In this document: positions 24,514-31,000 of the stretch, in pieces | How the letters are laid out: each line of letters begins with the position of its first letter | Position numbering within the stretch: the first letter of the stretch is position 1 | From: Mycolicibacterium malmesburyense | GTDB lineage: Bacteria > Actinomycetota > Actinomycetes > Mycobacteriales > Mycobacteriaceae | NCBI RefSeq assembly: GCF_001050015.1 | Contig: NZ_CVTB01000279.1 | Coordinates: 1 to 31,000 of the forward strand | Length of the DNA stretch: 31,000 bases | Direction: 5' to 3' | Notes under the pieces: generated by a model | The model's database searches: none | The model's input: only the letters and a program-made list of their open reading frames with translations | What the model was told of the DNA's origin: nothing | Made by a program: the position numbers and the translations under genes

Positions 24514-25761
24514 TCAGGCCCGATTGGGGTGGAATACCCATCCGCGAAGGAGGGTGAACCGCAGCGCGGTCGCCGTCAGGTTCGCGACGATGAGGACGCC
24601 GACCTCCAGCCAGTGCGGGGTCTCGGGTATAAGAGCATGCATCGAGGCCAGCGATCCACTGGTCAGGGCGAGCGCAAGCGCGAAGACGGCCAGCCCTTCG
24701 GCGTGGTGGCGCGCCGCACCCGCAGCGCCGCGGACGCCGAAGGTGAAACGTCGGTTGGCGGCCGTGTTGGCGATCGCGGTGATCAACAGGGCGACGAGAT
24801 TTGCGGCTTGCGCGCCGACGCTCGCGTGTAACGCGCTGAAGAGGAACAGGTATGCCGCGGTGGATACGACGCCGACGGTCCCGAACCGCACCACCTGGCG
24901 GAGCAGGTTATGTGGGGCCGCAGCGCGGGCCGAGCCCAATTGGGCGGCGATCTCCCGCACCGGGATGGCGCCGGTCGCGAATCCTCGGGCGAGTCTCGCG
25001 ATTCCCTTGAGATCTGCTGTCGCCGTCGCGACGATGTCGACGCGGCTGTCCGGATCGTCCACCCAGTCGACCGGCACTTCATGGATCCGGAGACCCGAGC
25101 GCTCCGCGATGATCAGGAGTTCGGTGTCGAAGAACCAACCGGTGTCGACGACGTGCGGCAGCAAGCGCGCCGCGATGTCACCGCGAATCGCCTTGAATCC
25201 GCACTGGGCGTCCGAGAACTTCGCCGCCAGGGTCGAGCGCAGGATCATGTTGTAGCAGCGCGAGATCACCTCCCGCTTCGCGCCACGCACGACGCGCGCA
25301 CCCCTGGCCAGGCGGGTGCCGATGGCCAGGTCGGAGTGTCCGGAGACAAGAGGCGCGAGCAGCGGCTCCAACGCGGCAAGGTCGGTGGACAGGTCGACGT
25401 CCATGTACGCGAGGACCGGGCTGTCCGACGCCGACCACACGGTGTGCAGTGCGCGACCGCGGCCCTTCTGTTCGAGTCGCACCACGCGCACGTCGACGAG
25501 TTCGGCGGCCAGTTGCGCCGCGATGCGTGGCGTATCGTCCACGCTGGCGTTGTCGGCGATGGTGATGCGGGCGGTATAGGGCAACGCTTCGGTCACATAC
25601 CGGTGCAACCGCCGGATCGAGCCCTCCAGAGCGGTCTGCTCGTTGTAGACGGGAACGACGATGTCAACCACGGGAACACCCTTCGAGGCCGCCATCGCGA
25701 GCGCATTGGGTCGCGGAAACATCGGAGAGATCGTCGTCGGCACCACCGTTGCTTGCCTCAT
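24514..25761 (-). CDS. bifunctional GT2 glycosyltransferase / GtrA-type flippase fusion
   Basis: 415 aa. The N-terminal GT2 domain (about 30-265) starts with VDIVVPVYNEQTALEGSI and has the nucleotide-metal site YMDVDLSTD, as in dolichol- or polyprenyl-phosphate hexose synthases. The C-terminal GtrA domain (about 285-410) has four membrane segments, with RQVVRFGTVGVVSTAAYLF and the NRRFTF motif. GtrA proteins are thought to help move polyprenyl-phosphate sugars across the membrane, so this one polypeptide could make and flip the donor. ATG at 25761 was chosen; M14 and M23 are alternatives. It is the first gene of a two-gene operon. A tandem box 42 bp upstream may be a response-regulator site. 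Confidence 0.9.
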   Translation of the reverse strand: MRQATVVPTTISPMFPRPNALAMAASKGVPVVDIVVPVYNEQTALEGSIRRLHRYVTEALPYTARITIADNASVDDTPRIAAQLAAELVDVRVVRLEQKGRGRALHTVWSASDSPVLAYMDVDLSTDLAALEPLLAPLVSGHSDLAIGTRLARGARVVRGAKREVISRCYNMILRSTLAAKFSDAQCGFKAIRGDIAARLLPHVVDTGWFFDTELLIIAERSGLRIHEVPVDWVDDPDSRVDIVATATADLKGIARLARGFATGAIPVREIAAQLGSARAAAPHNLLRQVVRFGTVGVVSTAAYLFLFSALHASVGAQAANLVALLITAIANTAANRRFTFGVRGAAGAARHHAEGLAVFALALALTSGSLASMHALIPETPHWLEVGVLIVANLTATALRFTLLRGWVFHPNRA

Positions 25762-25802
25762 GGCTCAATCTTTGCCGTCGGGAATGGGTGGTTCGTGGGT
25801 TG

Positions 25803-25821
25803 AACCTATGTAAAACCTATG
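25803..25821 (-). promoter_or_regulatory. tandem direct-repeat box, candidate OmpR-family regulator site
   Basis: AACCTATG occurs twice (25803-25810 and 25814-25821) with an 11-bp period. In the direction of the glycosyltransferase operon it reads CATAGGTTTTACATAGGTT, ending about 42 bp upstream of the GT2 start. Direct repeats spaced by one helical turn are the standard target of OmpR/PhoP-type regulators. A degenerate copy lies upstream of the response regulator encoded at 28276-29034. Confidence 0.5.
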
Positions 25822-26338
25822 AATGAACACCCACACAAGTACCGCGCTTACGACCTGCGTATCGGTCACGATGGCGGACACCAGACCGGGGATCGCCACG
25901 GTGCTCGCCGCCGTTTCCTCCGATGACTTTCCGCACCTGGTAGAGGCTTTCACCGATGCGACTCATGCCCACCTGATAACGGTCCATGTGGTCGGCGAAC
26001 CGACAACCCTCGGCGATCGCGGGTGACTGTCTCCTGACGGTGTCAGCCTCCGACGAGACGCGGTGGGACTGTCAGCGGCCGCGTCGGCCCCGCACTCGTT
26101 GATAAGCGGCACACATTCTTTTCCCACGAAATTGATAGGTCGTGGCGACATGCTGATCAGGCGTCGCCCGGTCTCCGCAATTCAGTGACGCATCAGCCGG
26201 TAGGCAGGGTGCCTCTCCTCCCTTGGGTCCTGCCCACCGGTCCTCTTCGTGCGTAGACGCAGAAACAGACTGTCTAGCAACACTTTTGGGGGCACGACAG
26301 AAGTCGAGTGGTTATCACCTGGATGCCGTTCGGTGATC
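25822..26338. other. 517-bp intergenic region with an imperfect hairpin
   Basis: No gene is convincing here. Two short frames, 25823-26026 (+) and 25765-25953 (-), lack ribosome-binding sites and recognisable motifs. An imperfect inverted repeat, CCGGTAGGCAGG (26197-26208) / CCTGCCCACCGG (26229-26240), has one mismatch and a 20-nt loop containing the pyrimidine run CCTCTCCTCCCTT. It could be a terminator or part of a small RNA; neither is shown. Confidence 0.4.
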
Positions 26339-26367
26339 TTGAGGTGTCAGTGTTGTGGACCTACCAT
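26339..26367 (+). promoter_or_regulatory. SigA-like promoter of the DUF732 gene
   Basis: TTGAGG (26339-26344) and TACCAT (26362-26367) are separated by 17 bp, a good housekeeping-type promoter. Transcription would start near 26374, leaving a leader of about 16 nt that contains GAGGAG ahead of ATG 26390. Confidence 0.55.
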
Positions 26368-26389
26368 CCACTCATCTCGAGGAGACACC

Positions 26390-26776
26390 ATGAACGCTTC
26401 GACCCGCACGAAACTCGGCACATCGCAACGAGTTCTGCTGTACGCGGCCGCTTTGACGATCGCGAGCGCGATCTCCGCCCCGGCAGCCCACGCAGACCCG
26501 ACTACTGACGCCTTCCTGAATACGTTGAACAACGCCGGCGTGTCCTTCTCGGATCCGAATGCCGCATCGTCGCTGGGGCAGACGGTGTGCTCGGTACTCA
26601 AGGAACCAGGCAGCAACTTCGCGCGGGCAGCAACGAAAGTCAATGACAGCAACACGATATCCCCCGACATGGCGGCACTCTTCACCTCGATCGCCGTGAC
26701 GACATACTGTCCGTCGATGTTCACCCAGTTCGCCAACGGCGGATGGCTCAATCAGTTGGGAGGTCTCGGCGGCTGA
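26390..26776 (+). CDS. DUF732 small secreted protein
   Basis: 128 aa from ATG 26390 with GAGGAG 6 nt upstream. A signal peptide (about 1-35, cleavage after AHA) is followed by the DUF732 core: DPTTDAFLNTLNNAGVSF, the SSLGQTVCSVL Cys and the second Cys in TTYCPSMF, which normally form a disulfide. DUF732 proteins are numerous in mycobacteria and exported; their function is unknown. The last 29 nt overlap the 3' end of the convergent sensor kinase gene, with no terminator between them. Confidence 0.9.
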   Translation: MNASTRTKLGTSQRVLLYAAALTIASAISAPAAHADPTTDAFLNTLNNAGVSFSDPNAASSLGQTVCSVLKEPGSNFARAATKVNDSNTISPDMAALFTSIAVTTYCPSMFTQFANGGWLNQLGGLGG

Positions 26777-28265
26777 CGTCCGGGCGCGCAGGAAGCTCCA
26801 TGCGGAAGGCAGTGCCGGCCGGGGAACTCTCGACAGTGATTATCCCGTTGTGCGCCTTGACCACTGCCCGGGTGATCGCCAATCCGAGGCCGGTACTGCC
26901 CGACGACCTGGACCGCGAACCGTCGCCCCTTGCGAACCGCTCGAAAACGTTCGGCCGCAGGGAATCCGGAATTCCTGGCCCGTCGTCGGCAACGCACATG
27001 GTGACGGTACCGTCGTGGTGATCCGCCAGAGACGTCACGATCCTCGTTCCCGACGGGGTGTGCACCCGAGCGTTGGACAGAAGGTTGGCCAGGGCCTGCT
27101 GCAGCCGTGACCGGTCCCCGATGACAGTGACCGGCTCGTCGGGAATATCAAGACCCCAACGGTGGTCCGGCCCGGCGATGTGGGCATCGCTCACCGCGTC
27201 GACGACCAACTCGGACAGGTCTACATCGTCACGCTCGAGCGGCCGACCCGCATCGAGGCGGGCGAGCAGCAGCATGTCGTCGACCAGATGACCCATGCGC
27301 CGTGATTCCGCACTCACCCTACTCAGGGCGTGGGCAAGATCGTCACGACTGCGCAGGTTGGATGCGCCGGCACTGTCATCGACAAGACGCTGGACGAACT
27401 CGGTGTAGCCCTGTATCGACGCCAGCGGTGTCCGCAGCTCATGGCTCGCATCGGCGACGAATTGCCGCACTCGCATCTCGCTGGCGTGCCGCGCCGTGAG
27501 GCCTTCGGCGACACGGTCGACCATCAGGTTGAAAGCGGTCCCGAGCCGGCCCACCTCTGTATGTGCCACAGAATCGTCGACAGGTTCGATCGGAGTCGGC
27601 AAACGTACTTCCCCTCGATCCAGCGGAAGTCGGGCAACGTTCTCGGCGGCGAGGGACATCCGCGACAGGGGCACGAGCTCGCGCCGGATAATCAACGTGC
27701 CCACTGCCACGGTGCCCGTCAACGCCAGCAGGGAGAAGCCGCCGATTATCCATGCGGCAGACGTAAGAGTCTCCTCGGCGCCGGCCAGCGGCAGACCCGA
27801 GACGATCACTGTGTCGGCGTCGATGCGCTCGGCTGTCACTCGGTAACGGCCGACACCGTCGAGTTCGATGCTGGATGTCCGGGCGATGGGGACCTCAGCA
27901 AGCTGACGCCTCGCTGTCTCGTTGAGTGCTTCCCGGTTTCCGCTCGCGGTGATGAACGCCGCCTCGGTGACGACATTGCCGGATTCGACCGCCCCGACCG
28001 TTCCCACGGACTGCCCCGGTCCGTCGAGGAAAAGCGGACCCGGGCCGGTGAAACGGACAAACGGTGGCTGCCCCATCTCGAAGAAGGTACGAGAGCGAGA
28101 CTTAGCCTCGGACACCTGTCCGTCGAGTTGGTTGATGAGGTACGTCCGCATCGCCACGAGCGTGCCGGTGCTCACGGCGACGCACAAACCGATGCCGAGT
28201 GCCGCGACCGCTCCGAGCAGGCGCAGGCGAAGTGGCCAGGTACGCGGCCGCAGGACACGCACCAC
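26748..28265 (-). CDS. two-component sensor histidine kinase (HAMP, HisKA, HATPase)
   Basis: Membrane segments lie near residues 15-37 and 170-193 of the chosen frame, enclosing an extracytoplasmic sensor domain of about 130 residues. A HAMP linker, the phosphoacceptor box ADASHELRTPLAS, the N box NLLSNARVH, the G1 box VADDGPGIPDS and the G2 box GSTGLGLAI follow; all are intact. Two GTG codons at 28265 and 28262 sit 4 and 7 nt after a GGAGG that itself follows the regulator's stop. They are preferred to ATG 28295, which would overlap the regulator by 20 nt. It should autophosphorylate and pass phosphate to the upstream-encoded regulator. The stimulus is unknown. Layout resembles mycobacterial TrcS/PhoR-type kinases. 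Confidence 0.92.
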   Translation of the reverse strand: MVRVLRPRTWPLRLRLLGAVAALGIGLCVAVSTGTLVAMRTYLINQLDGQVSEAKSRSRTFFEMGQPPFVRFTGPGPLFLDGPGQSVGTVGAVESGNVVTEAAFITASGNREALNETARRQLAEVPIARTSSIELDGVGRYRVTAERIDADTVIVSGLPLAGAEETLTSAAWIIGGFSLLALTGTVAVGTLIIRRELVPLSRMSLAAENVARLPLDRGEVRLPTPIEPVDDSVAHTEVGRLGTAFNLMVDRVAEGLTARHASEMRVRQFVADASHELRTPLASIQGYTEFVQRLVDDSAGASNLRSRDDLAHALSRVSAESRRMGHLVDDMLLLARLDAGRPLERDDVDLSELVVDAVSDAHIAGPDHRWGLDIPDEPVTVIGDRSRLQQALANLLSNARVHTPSGTRIVTSLADHHDGTVTMCVADDGPGIPDSLRPNVFERFARGDGSRSRSSGSTGLGLAITRAVVKAHNGIITVESSPAGTAFRMELPARPDVSRRDLPTD

Positions 28266-28275
28266 GGAGCCTCCG

Positions 28276-29034
28276 CTACTGCGGTTTGATGACATAACCG
28301 ACGCCCCGGACGGTGTGAATCATGGACGGTCGCTGTGCGTCGACCTTCTTGCGCAGATACGAGATGTAGAGCTCCACCACATTTGATCGCCCGTCAAAGT
28401 CATAGTCCCAGACATGTTGCAAGATCTGCGATTTCGTGAGCACCCTGCGAGGATTGAGCATGAGCAAACGCAACACTGCGAACTCCGTTGCGGTGAGGTT
28501 GATGGTTTCTCCAGCCCGGGTGACCTCGTAGCTGTCCTCGTCCAGAACGAGGTCACCGACCACCAGCTGGCTGCCACCGCCGACGACACTACGCCCTGAC
28601 CGTTTGACGAGCGCACGCAGGCGAAGAATCATCTCCTCGATGCTGAAAGGTTTGGTGACATAGTCATCGCCGCCGGCTGCGAGTCCGGCGATGCGGTCCT
28701 CCACGGTGTCCTTCGCAGTGAGAAGCAACACAGGCAGCTCCGGCCGAATCCGGTGCAACTCCTGGAGGACGTCGAGACCGCTCATATCCGGCAGCATGAC
28801 GTCGAGGACGACGATGTCGTGTGCGCCCGCCGCCGCCTGCCGGATGGCGCCCGCGCCGTCCGCGGCAGTGGTGACGGTCCAGCCCTCATAGCGCAACACC
28901 ATCGACAGCAGGTCGCTCAGCGCCGGCTCGTCGTCGACTACGAGCACTTCGATCGGCGTGCCATCAGAGCGGGTGATCCGATCAGGAGCCGGCGCACCGG
29001 GCGCAGATTGGATGGCTTCACCTGTGTTGTACAC
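28276..29034 (-). CDS. OmpR/PhoP-family response regulator
   Basis: 252 aa from GTG 29034. The receiver domain (about 28-145) has the acidic pair in VVDDEP, phosphoacceptor D78 (VVLDVMLPDMSG), the switch Thr in LLLTAKD and Lys in VTKPFS. A C-terminal winged helix (about 160-250) has LTATEFAVLRLLMLNPRRVL and the terminal HTVRGVGYVIKP. Start choice is uncertain: the frame stays open to 29229 and no strong ribosome-binding site is seen, but the family rarely has such an N-terminal extension. The kinase gene follows at once. It probably regulates itself through the box at 29065-29083, and perhaps the glycosyltransferase pair. Confidence 0.93.
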   Translation of the reverse strand: MYNTGEAIQSAPGAPAPDRITRSDGTPIEVLVVDDEPALSDLLSMVLRYEGWTVTTAADGAGAIRQAAAGAHDIVVLDVMLPDMSGLDVLQELHRIRPELPVLLLTAKDTVEDRIAGLAAGGDDYVTKPFSIEEMILRLRALVKRSGRSVVGGGSQLVVGDLVLDEDSYEVTRAGETINLTATEFAVLRLLMLNPRRVLTKSQILQHVWDYDFDGRSNVVELYISYLRKKVDAQRPSMIHTVRGVGYVIKPQ

Positions 29035-29367
29035 CCGCCGATTCTCGTGCGGCTCCCTTTCGATGGTCTGTGCAGAACCTGTGTGCGAGATATGAGCACG
29101 ACGACCGCACGGCCGAACCCCGATGACCGTGCGAACACACAGTGCGGTGCGGGTGCGTCCAGCCTGCCGCAGGCCCGCAGTCGATGTGTCGTAAGACACT
29201 ATGCACGAATGTAATTCGAGTGTGACCAACCACAGCAGATCCCTATGACCTTGCTAGAAGACCGATAAGCCTTCGAGGGCACTTTTTCGGTCGAACTGCG
29301 CCGGCACCATGGCAACGTGGAGGGGTCGACGCGATGGCGTCGACGGACCTCTACAAGAAAGGAATCC
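29035..29367. promoter_or_regulatory. divergent regulatory region with tandem box and 5'-UTR hairpin
   Basis: This 333-bp gap separates the response regulator from the small secreted-protein gene. At 29065-29083 it holds GGTCTGTGCAGAACCTGTG, two CTGTG units 11 bp apart (29068-29072, 29079-29083). In the regulator's direction it reads CACAGGTTCTGCACAGACC, similar to the box before the GT2 gene. On the other side, GTCGACGC (29325-29332) pairs with GCGTCGAC (29337-29344) around a 4-nt loop, 23 bp before the ATG of the rightward gene. Confidence 0.5.
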
Positions 29368-29538
29368 ATGAGTTCCACAACTCGATCCGTTTCGCCCCGT
29401 CGTATCGCGATCGTGGCGGCATGCGCCGGAATGGCGTTGCTTGGACCCATCTTCGCGATGGGCACCGCAGCCGCCCAACCGCCGCCGCCCTGCCCGCCGG
29501 GGCAGCATTGCCCGCCCCCGCCTCCGCCGCCGCGGTAG
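29368..29538 (+). CDS. very small secreted Pro-rich protein with CPPGxxC motif
   Basis: 56 aa from ATG 29368, with AAAGGAA 4 nt upstream. The first 36 residues are a signal peptide (basic SVSPRR, then IAIVAACAGMALLGPIFAMG, cleavage after AAA). The mature peptide of about 20 residues is almost only Pro plus two Cys and one His: PPPPCPPGQHCPPPPPPP. The Cys pair could form a disulfide or, with the His, bind a metal. No family recognised. A similar motif occurs in the next gene, so the two are probably related. Confidence 0.68.
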   Translation: MSSTTRSVSPRRIAIVAACAGMALLGPIFAMGTAAAQPPPPCPPGQHCPPPPPPPR

Positions 29539-29556
29539 TCGGCATCCTGCAGTTTC

Positions 29557-29586
29557 TTACCGGGCGGCCGTTGCGCCGCCCGGTAA
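29557..29586. terminator. intergenic hairpin between two small secreted-protein genes
   Basis: Perfect 12-bp arms, TTACCGGGCGGC (29557-29568) and GCCGCCCGGTAA (29575-29586), around a 6-nt loop. It lies 18 bp after one stop and 35 bp before the next start. It may terminate the first transcript or stabilise part of a dicistronic one. No T-run follows. Confidence 0.6.
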
Positions 29587-29621
29587 CCAGATATCTGACG
29601 AAATGTAAGGAGCTGAACCAC

Positions 29622-29891
29622 ATGTCGCACAACAATGTGTTCCGCCGTGCCGCCGCCGGCTCGGTGCTGACCGCGTTCACCGTGGCGTGCGCAGCAATGG
29701 GCCTCGGCGCAGCCGTCGCCAACGCGGCGCCACCGCCCCCCTGCCCGCCCGGAGCGCCCTGCGGAGCCGGACCGGTCGGCCCCGGACTAGCACCAGTCGG
29801 TCCCGGGCCCGGTGTGCCGCCGCCAAACCTGGGCCCGGGTGGTCCCGGACCGGCTCCGTGCCCGCCTCTGGCGCCCTGTCCGCGCCGGTAG
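29622..29891 (+). CDS. small secreted Pro/Gly-rich protein with CPPGxPC motif
   Basis: 89 aa from ATG 29622; AAGGAG lies 10 nt upstream. The signal peptide covers about 36 residues (FRRAAAGSVLTAFTVACAAM, cleavage after ANA). The mature part begins PPPPCPPGAPCG, continues with Gly/Pro repeats (VGPGLAPVGPGPG, NLGPGGPGPA) and ends in a second Cys pair, PCPPLAPCPRR. Four Cys in two CxxxxxC units recall the upstream 56-aa protein and suggest duplication. The signal peptide also resembles that of the 115-aa secreted protein at 21980. Function unknown; a strong hairpin follows. Confidence 0.75.
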   Translation: MSHNNVFRRAAAGSVLTAFTVACAAMGLGAAVANAAPPPPCPPGAPCGAGPVGPGLAPVGPGPGVPPPNLGPGGPGPAPCPPLAPCPRR

Positions 29892-29903
29892 GAGATCGAT
29901 CCG

Positions 29904-29939
29904 GACGTGCCCCGGGGCAGCGATGCCCCGGGGCACGTC
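29904..29939. terminator. strong hairpin terminator with GCGA loop
   Basis: Perfect 16-bp arms, GACGTGCCCCGGGGCA (29904-29919) and TGCCCCGGGGCACGTC (29924-29939), closed by a 4-nt GCGA loop of the stable GNRA type. It follows the secreted-protein stop by 12 bp. It lies beyond the end of the convergent regulator (stop at 30067), so it could serve both. No T-run follows. Confidence 0.75.
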
Positions 29940-30066
29940 GCATGCTGGGCTCGACTGGCGGAGACGCCGTCCGAAATCCTGGTGCAGGCGGTCTCGACGA
30001 CATCGACCGCGGTTCAGGTGGCAGAGGTCTCACCCCGCGCTGGATCAGCGGTCAACCGTCGGACTC

Positions 30067-30894
30067 CTAGGACCTGACAATCCGTTCGTCACGGAGGGGT
30101 CGGCCGGCGGCCTCGTCGGAGTGAGACGTGATCGATGGGCGTAGGACGTAACCAGTGCCCCGTAGCGTGTGGATCGTCGGAACGCGCCCGTAATCGATAC
30201 GCCGACGGAGGTACGACACGTAGAGCTGAACCTGCGCCGGCCGGCCCGTGTACTGGTAGTGCCACACCCGCCCGAGGATCTCTTGCGTGGACAGCGGCCG
30301 AAAAGCGTTACGAACGAACAATCGCAGCAACTTGAACTCAGTGGGCGTGAGGATGATGGTGTCACCATCGCGCGAAACGTGACGGGTGTCTTCATCGATG
30401 ACGAGGTCGCCGACGGACGCCATCGATTGCACGCTGGCATGTGTGGCACCGTTGTCCCGGAGAACACGCCGTACCTGAGCCAGTGCATCTTCGATGCTGA
30501 AGGGCTTCGACATGCAGGCGTCGCCGCGGACATTCTTCGCCGTGGGACAATGGGCTTTTTCCTGCAGGAGAATGACCGACATTGTCGGATGGCGCTCGCG
30601 CAGGTGCTGCAGCAGCAGGTTGCCATCCATGTCCGGCAGTCGAGGATCGAGGATGATGACGTCTGGCCCGAGCTGACGCGCGGCCGACATCGCCGCGGCG
30701 CCGTCGTATGCCGTCATGGCGCGGGCGCCTTCAGAATCGAGCGCGATCAACAGCATTTCGGCCACGACGGGTTCGGCGTCGATGATGAGTATCTTTACTC
30801 GTCTGGTTTCGGATTGGTCCCAGCAGAGGCGCGTGACCCGTGTGATCGATGACGAGTAACGCGCCATAGCGGGGTCGGAGTCCACTCCAACCAT
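30067..30894 (-). CDS. OmpR-family response regulator with atypical receiver domain
   Basis: 275 aa from ATG 30894; ATG 30867 is an alternative and neither has a good ribosome-binding site. Receiver domain about 33-148: the phosphoacceptor D83 (IILDPRLPDMDG) and K130 (SKPFS) are kept. However, the acidic pair reads D39-A40-E41 (IIDAEP) and the switch Thr/Ser is Gln (ILLQEKA, Q111). The loop before the Lys is about three residues shorter and has two Cys (C116, C127). The C-terminal winged helix (about 160-250; LTPTEFKLLRLFVRNAFRPL, HTLRGTGYVLRP) is complete. No kinase gene is adjacent in the window. It may act without standard phosphorylation. Targets unknown. Confidence 0.88.
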   Translation of the reverse strand: MVGVDSDPAMARYSSSITRVTRLCWDQSETRRVKILIIDAEPVVAEMLLIALDSEGARAMTAYDGAAAMSAARQLGPDVIILDPRLPDMDGNLLLQHLRERHPTMSVILLQEKAHCPTAKNVRGDACMSKPFSIEDALAQVRRVLRDNGATHASVQSMASVGDLVIDEDTRHVSRDGDTIILTPTEFKLLRLFVRNAFRPLSTQEILGRVWHYQYTGRPAQVQLYVSYLRRRIDYGRVPTIHTLRGTGYVLRPSITSHSDEAAGRPLRDERIVRS

Positions 30895-31000
30895 GTTCGC
30901 TGGCAGCCGTGGGCAACCGCTGTCAGTGTCTTATCCGTTTCCTGTGAGATTGCACAGTGCGAGCGAATCGGAACGGCGGGCCGGCGCGAGTCGTCTCATC
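30895..31000. promoter_or_regulatory. upstream region of the atypical regulator
   Basis: 106 bp to the window edge, on the promoter side of the atypical regulator. I see no reliable -35/-10 pair and no gene. The sequence GCACAGTGC near 30955 is a short imperfect palindrome. Confidence 0.3.

Noticed and set aside
25823..26026. 67-codon plus-strand frame in the intergenic region after the GT2 gene
   Set aside because: No ribosome-binding site, no signal peptide or recognisable motif; kept only as part of the described intergenic region.
27330..28289. 319-codon plus-strand frame opposite the sensor kinase
   Set aside because: It is antisense to an intact kinase; composition is that of a shadow frame and no ribosome-binding site is present.
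29035..29229. N-terminal extension of the response regulator to 29229
   Set aside because: It would cover the tandem regulatory box, and its sequence does not resemble any receiver-domain extension; GTG 29034 is preferred, with moderate confidence.

Overview
The window reads as chromosome of a fast-growing mycobacterium (Mycolicibacterium-type). Support comes from the high G+C content, frequent GTG starts, the Ku/LigD end-joining pair, an MspA-family porin-like protein, a DUF732 secreted protein, a 13E12-type HNH nuclease tail and several Pro/Gly-rich secreted small proteins. These assignments come from reading motifs by eye; no database search was run.

Layout. (1) 1-157 holds the end of an HNH/DUF222 protein. 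(2) 180-9960 is a polyol utilisation locus. A leftward operon (Zn-dependent polyol dehydrogenase, mannitol dehydrogenase-family enzyme, PfkB sugar kinase) has Ku as its last gene. A divergent rightward operon encodes a SorC-type regulator, a sugar-binding lipoprotein, two permeases and an ATPase. The genes of the leftward operon overlap by 4, 4 and 1 nt. (3) 9964-12511 holds a small secreted protein and, divergent from it, the three-domain LigD. Their two start codons are separated by a 34-bp, nearly symmetric double promoter that predicts leaderless mRNAs. (4) 12512-16689 is an accessory island of visibly lower G+C: an active-looking tyrosine recombinase, a small XRE-type HTH protein and a 739-aa protein with eight zinc ribbons fused to a recombinase fold that has lost its catalytic residues. 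All three are joined by 4-nt GTGA overlaps. The size and gene set recall Tn554-type transposition modules, but with an unusual third subunit. (5) 16690-22327 is an envelope region: two Pro/Gly-rich secreted proteins, the remnant of a DUF5666-like gene, then MspA-like protein, Asp-rich secreted peptide, VTC-domain protein, DUF4956 membrane protein and CotH-family protein in one direction, closed by a hairpin terminator. (6) 22458-25761 is a leftward pair, GT2-GtrA fusion and GT-C (GT39) transferase, probably polyprenyl-phosphate-sugar-dependent envelope glycosylation. (7) 25762-31000 holds a DUF732 secreted protein, a two-component system (OmpR-type regulator plus kinase), two very small secreted proteins with CPPGxxC motifs, and a second OmpR-type regulator with an altered receiver active site.

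How the parts work together. Polyols enter through the ABC transporter, are oxidised by the two dehydrogenases and phosphorylated by the kinase under control of the SorC protein, which probably binds a palindrome in the divergent promoter. Ku and LigD form the two-component NHEJ apparatus and flank this sugar locus. The two-component regulator may autoregulate and also drive the glycosyltransferase pair, since a similar 11-bp-period tandem box lies upstream of both.

The best candidates for an undescribed system are the recombinase / HTH / zinc-ribbon pseudo-recombinase trio and the MspA-like / Asp-rich / VTC / DUF4956 / CotH cluster. No tRNA, rRNA or CRISPR array was seen.
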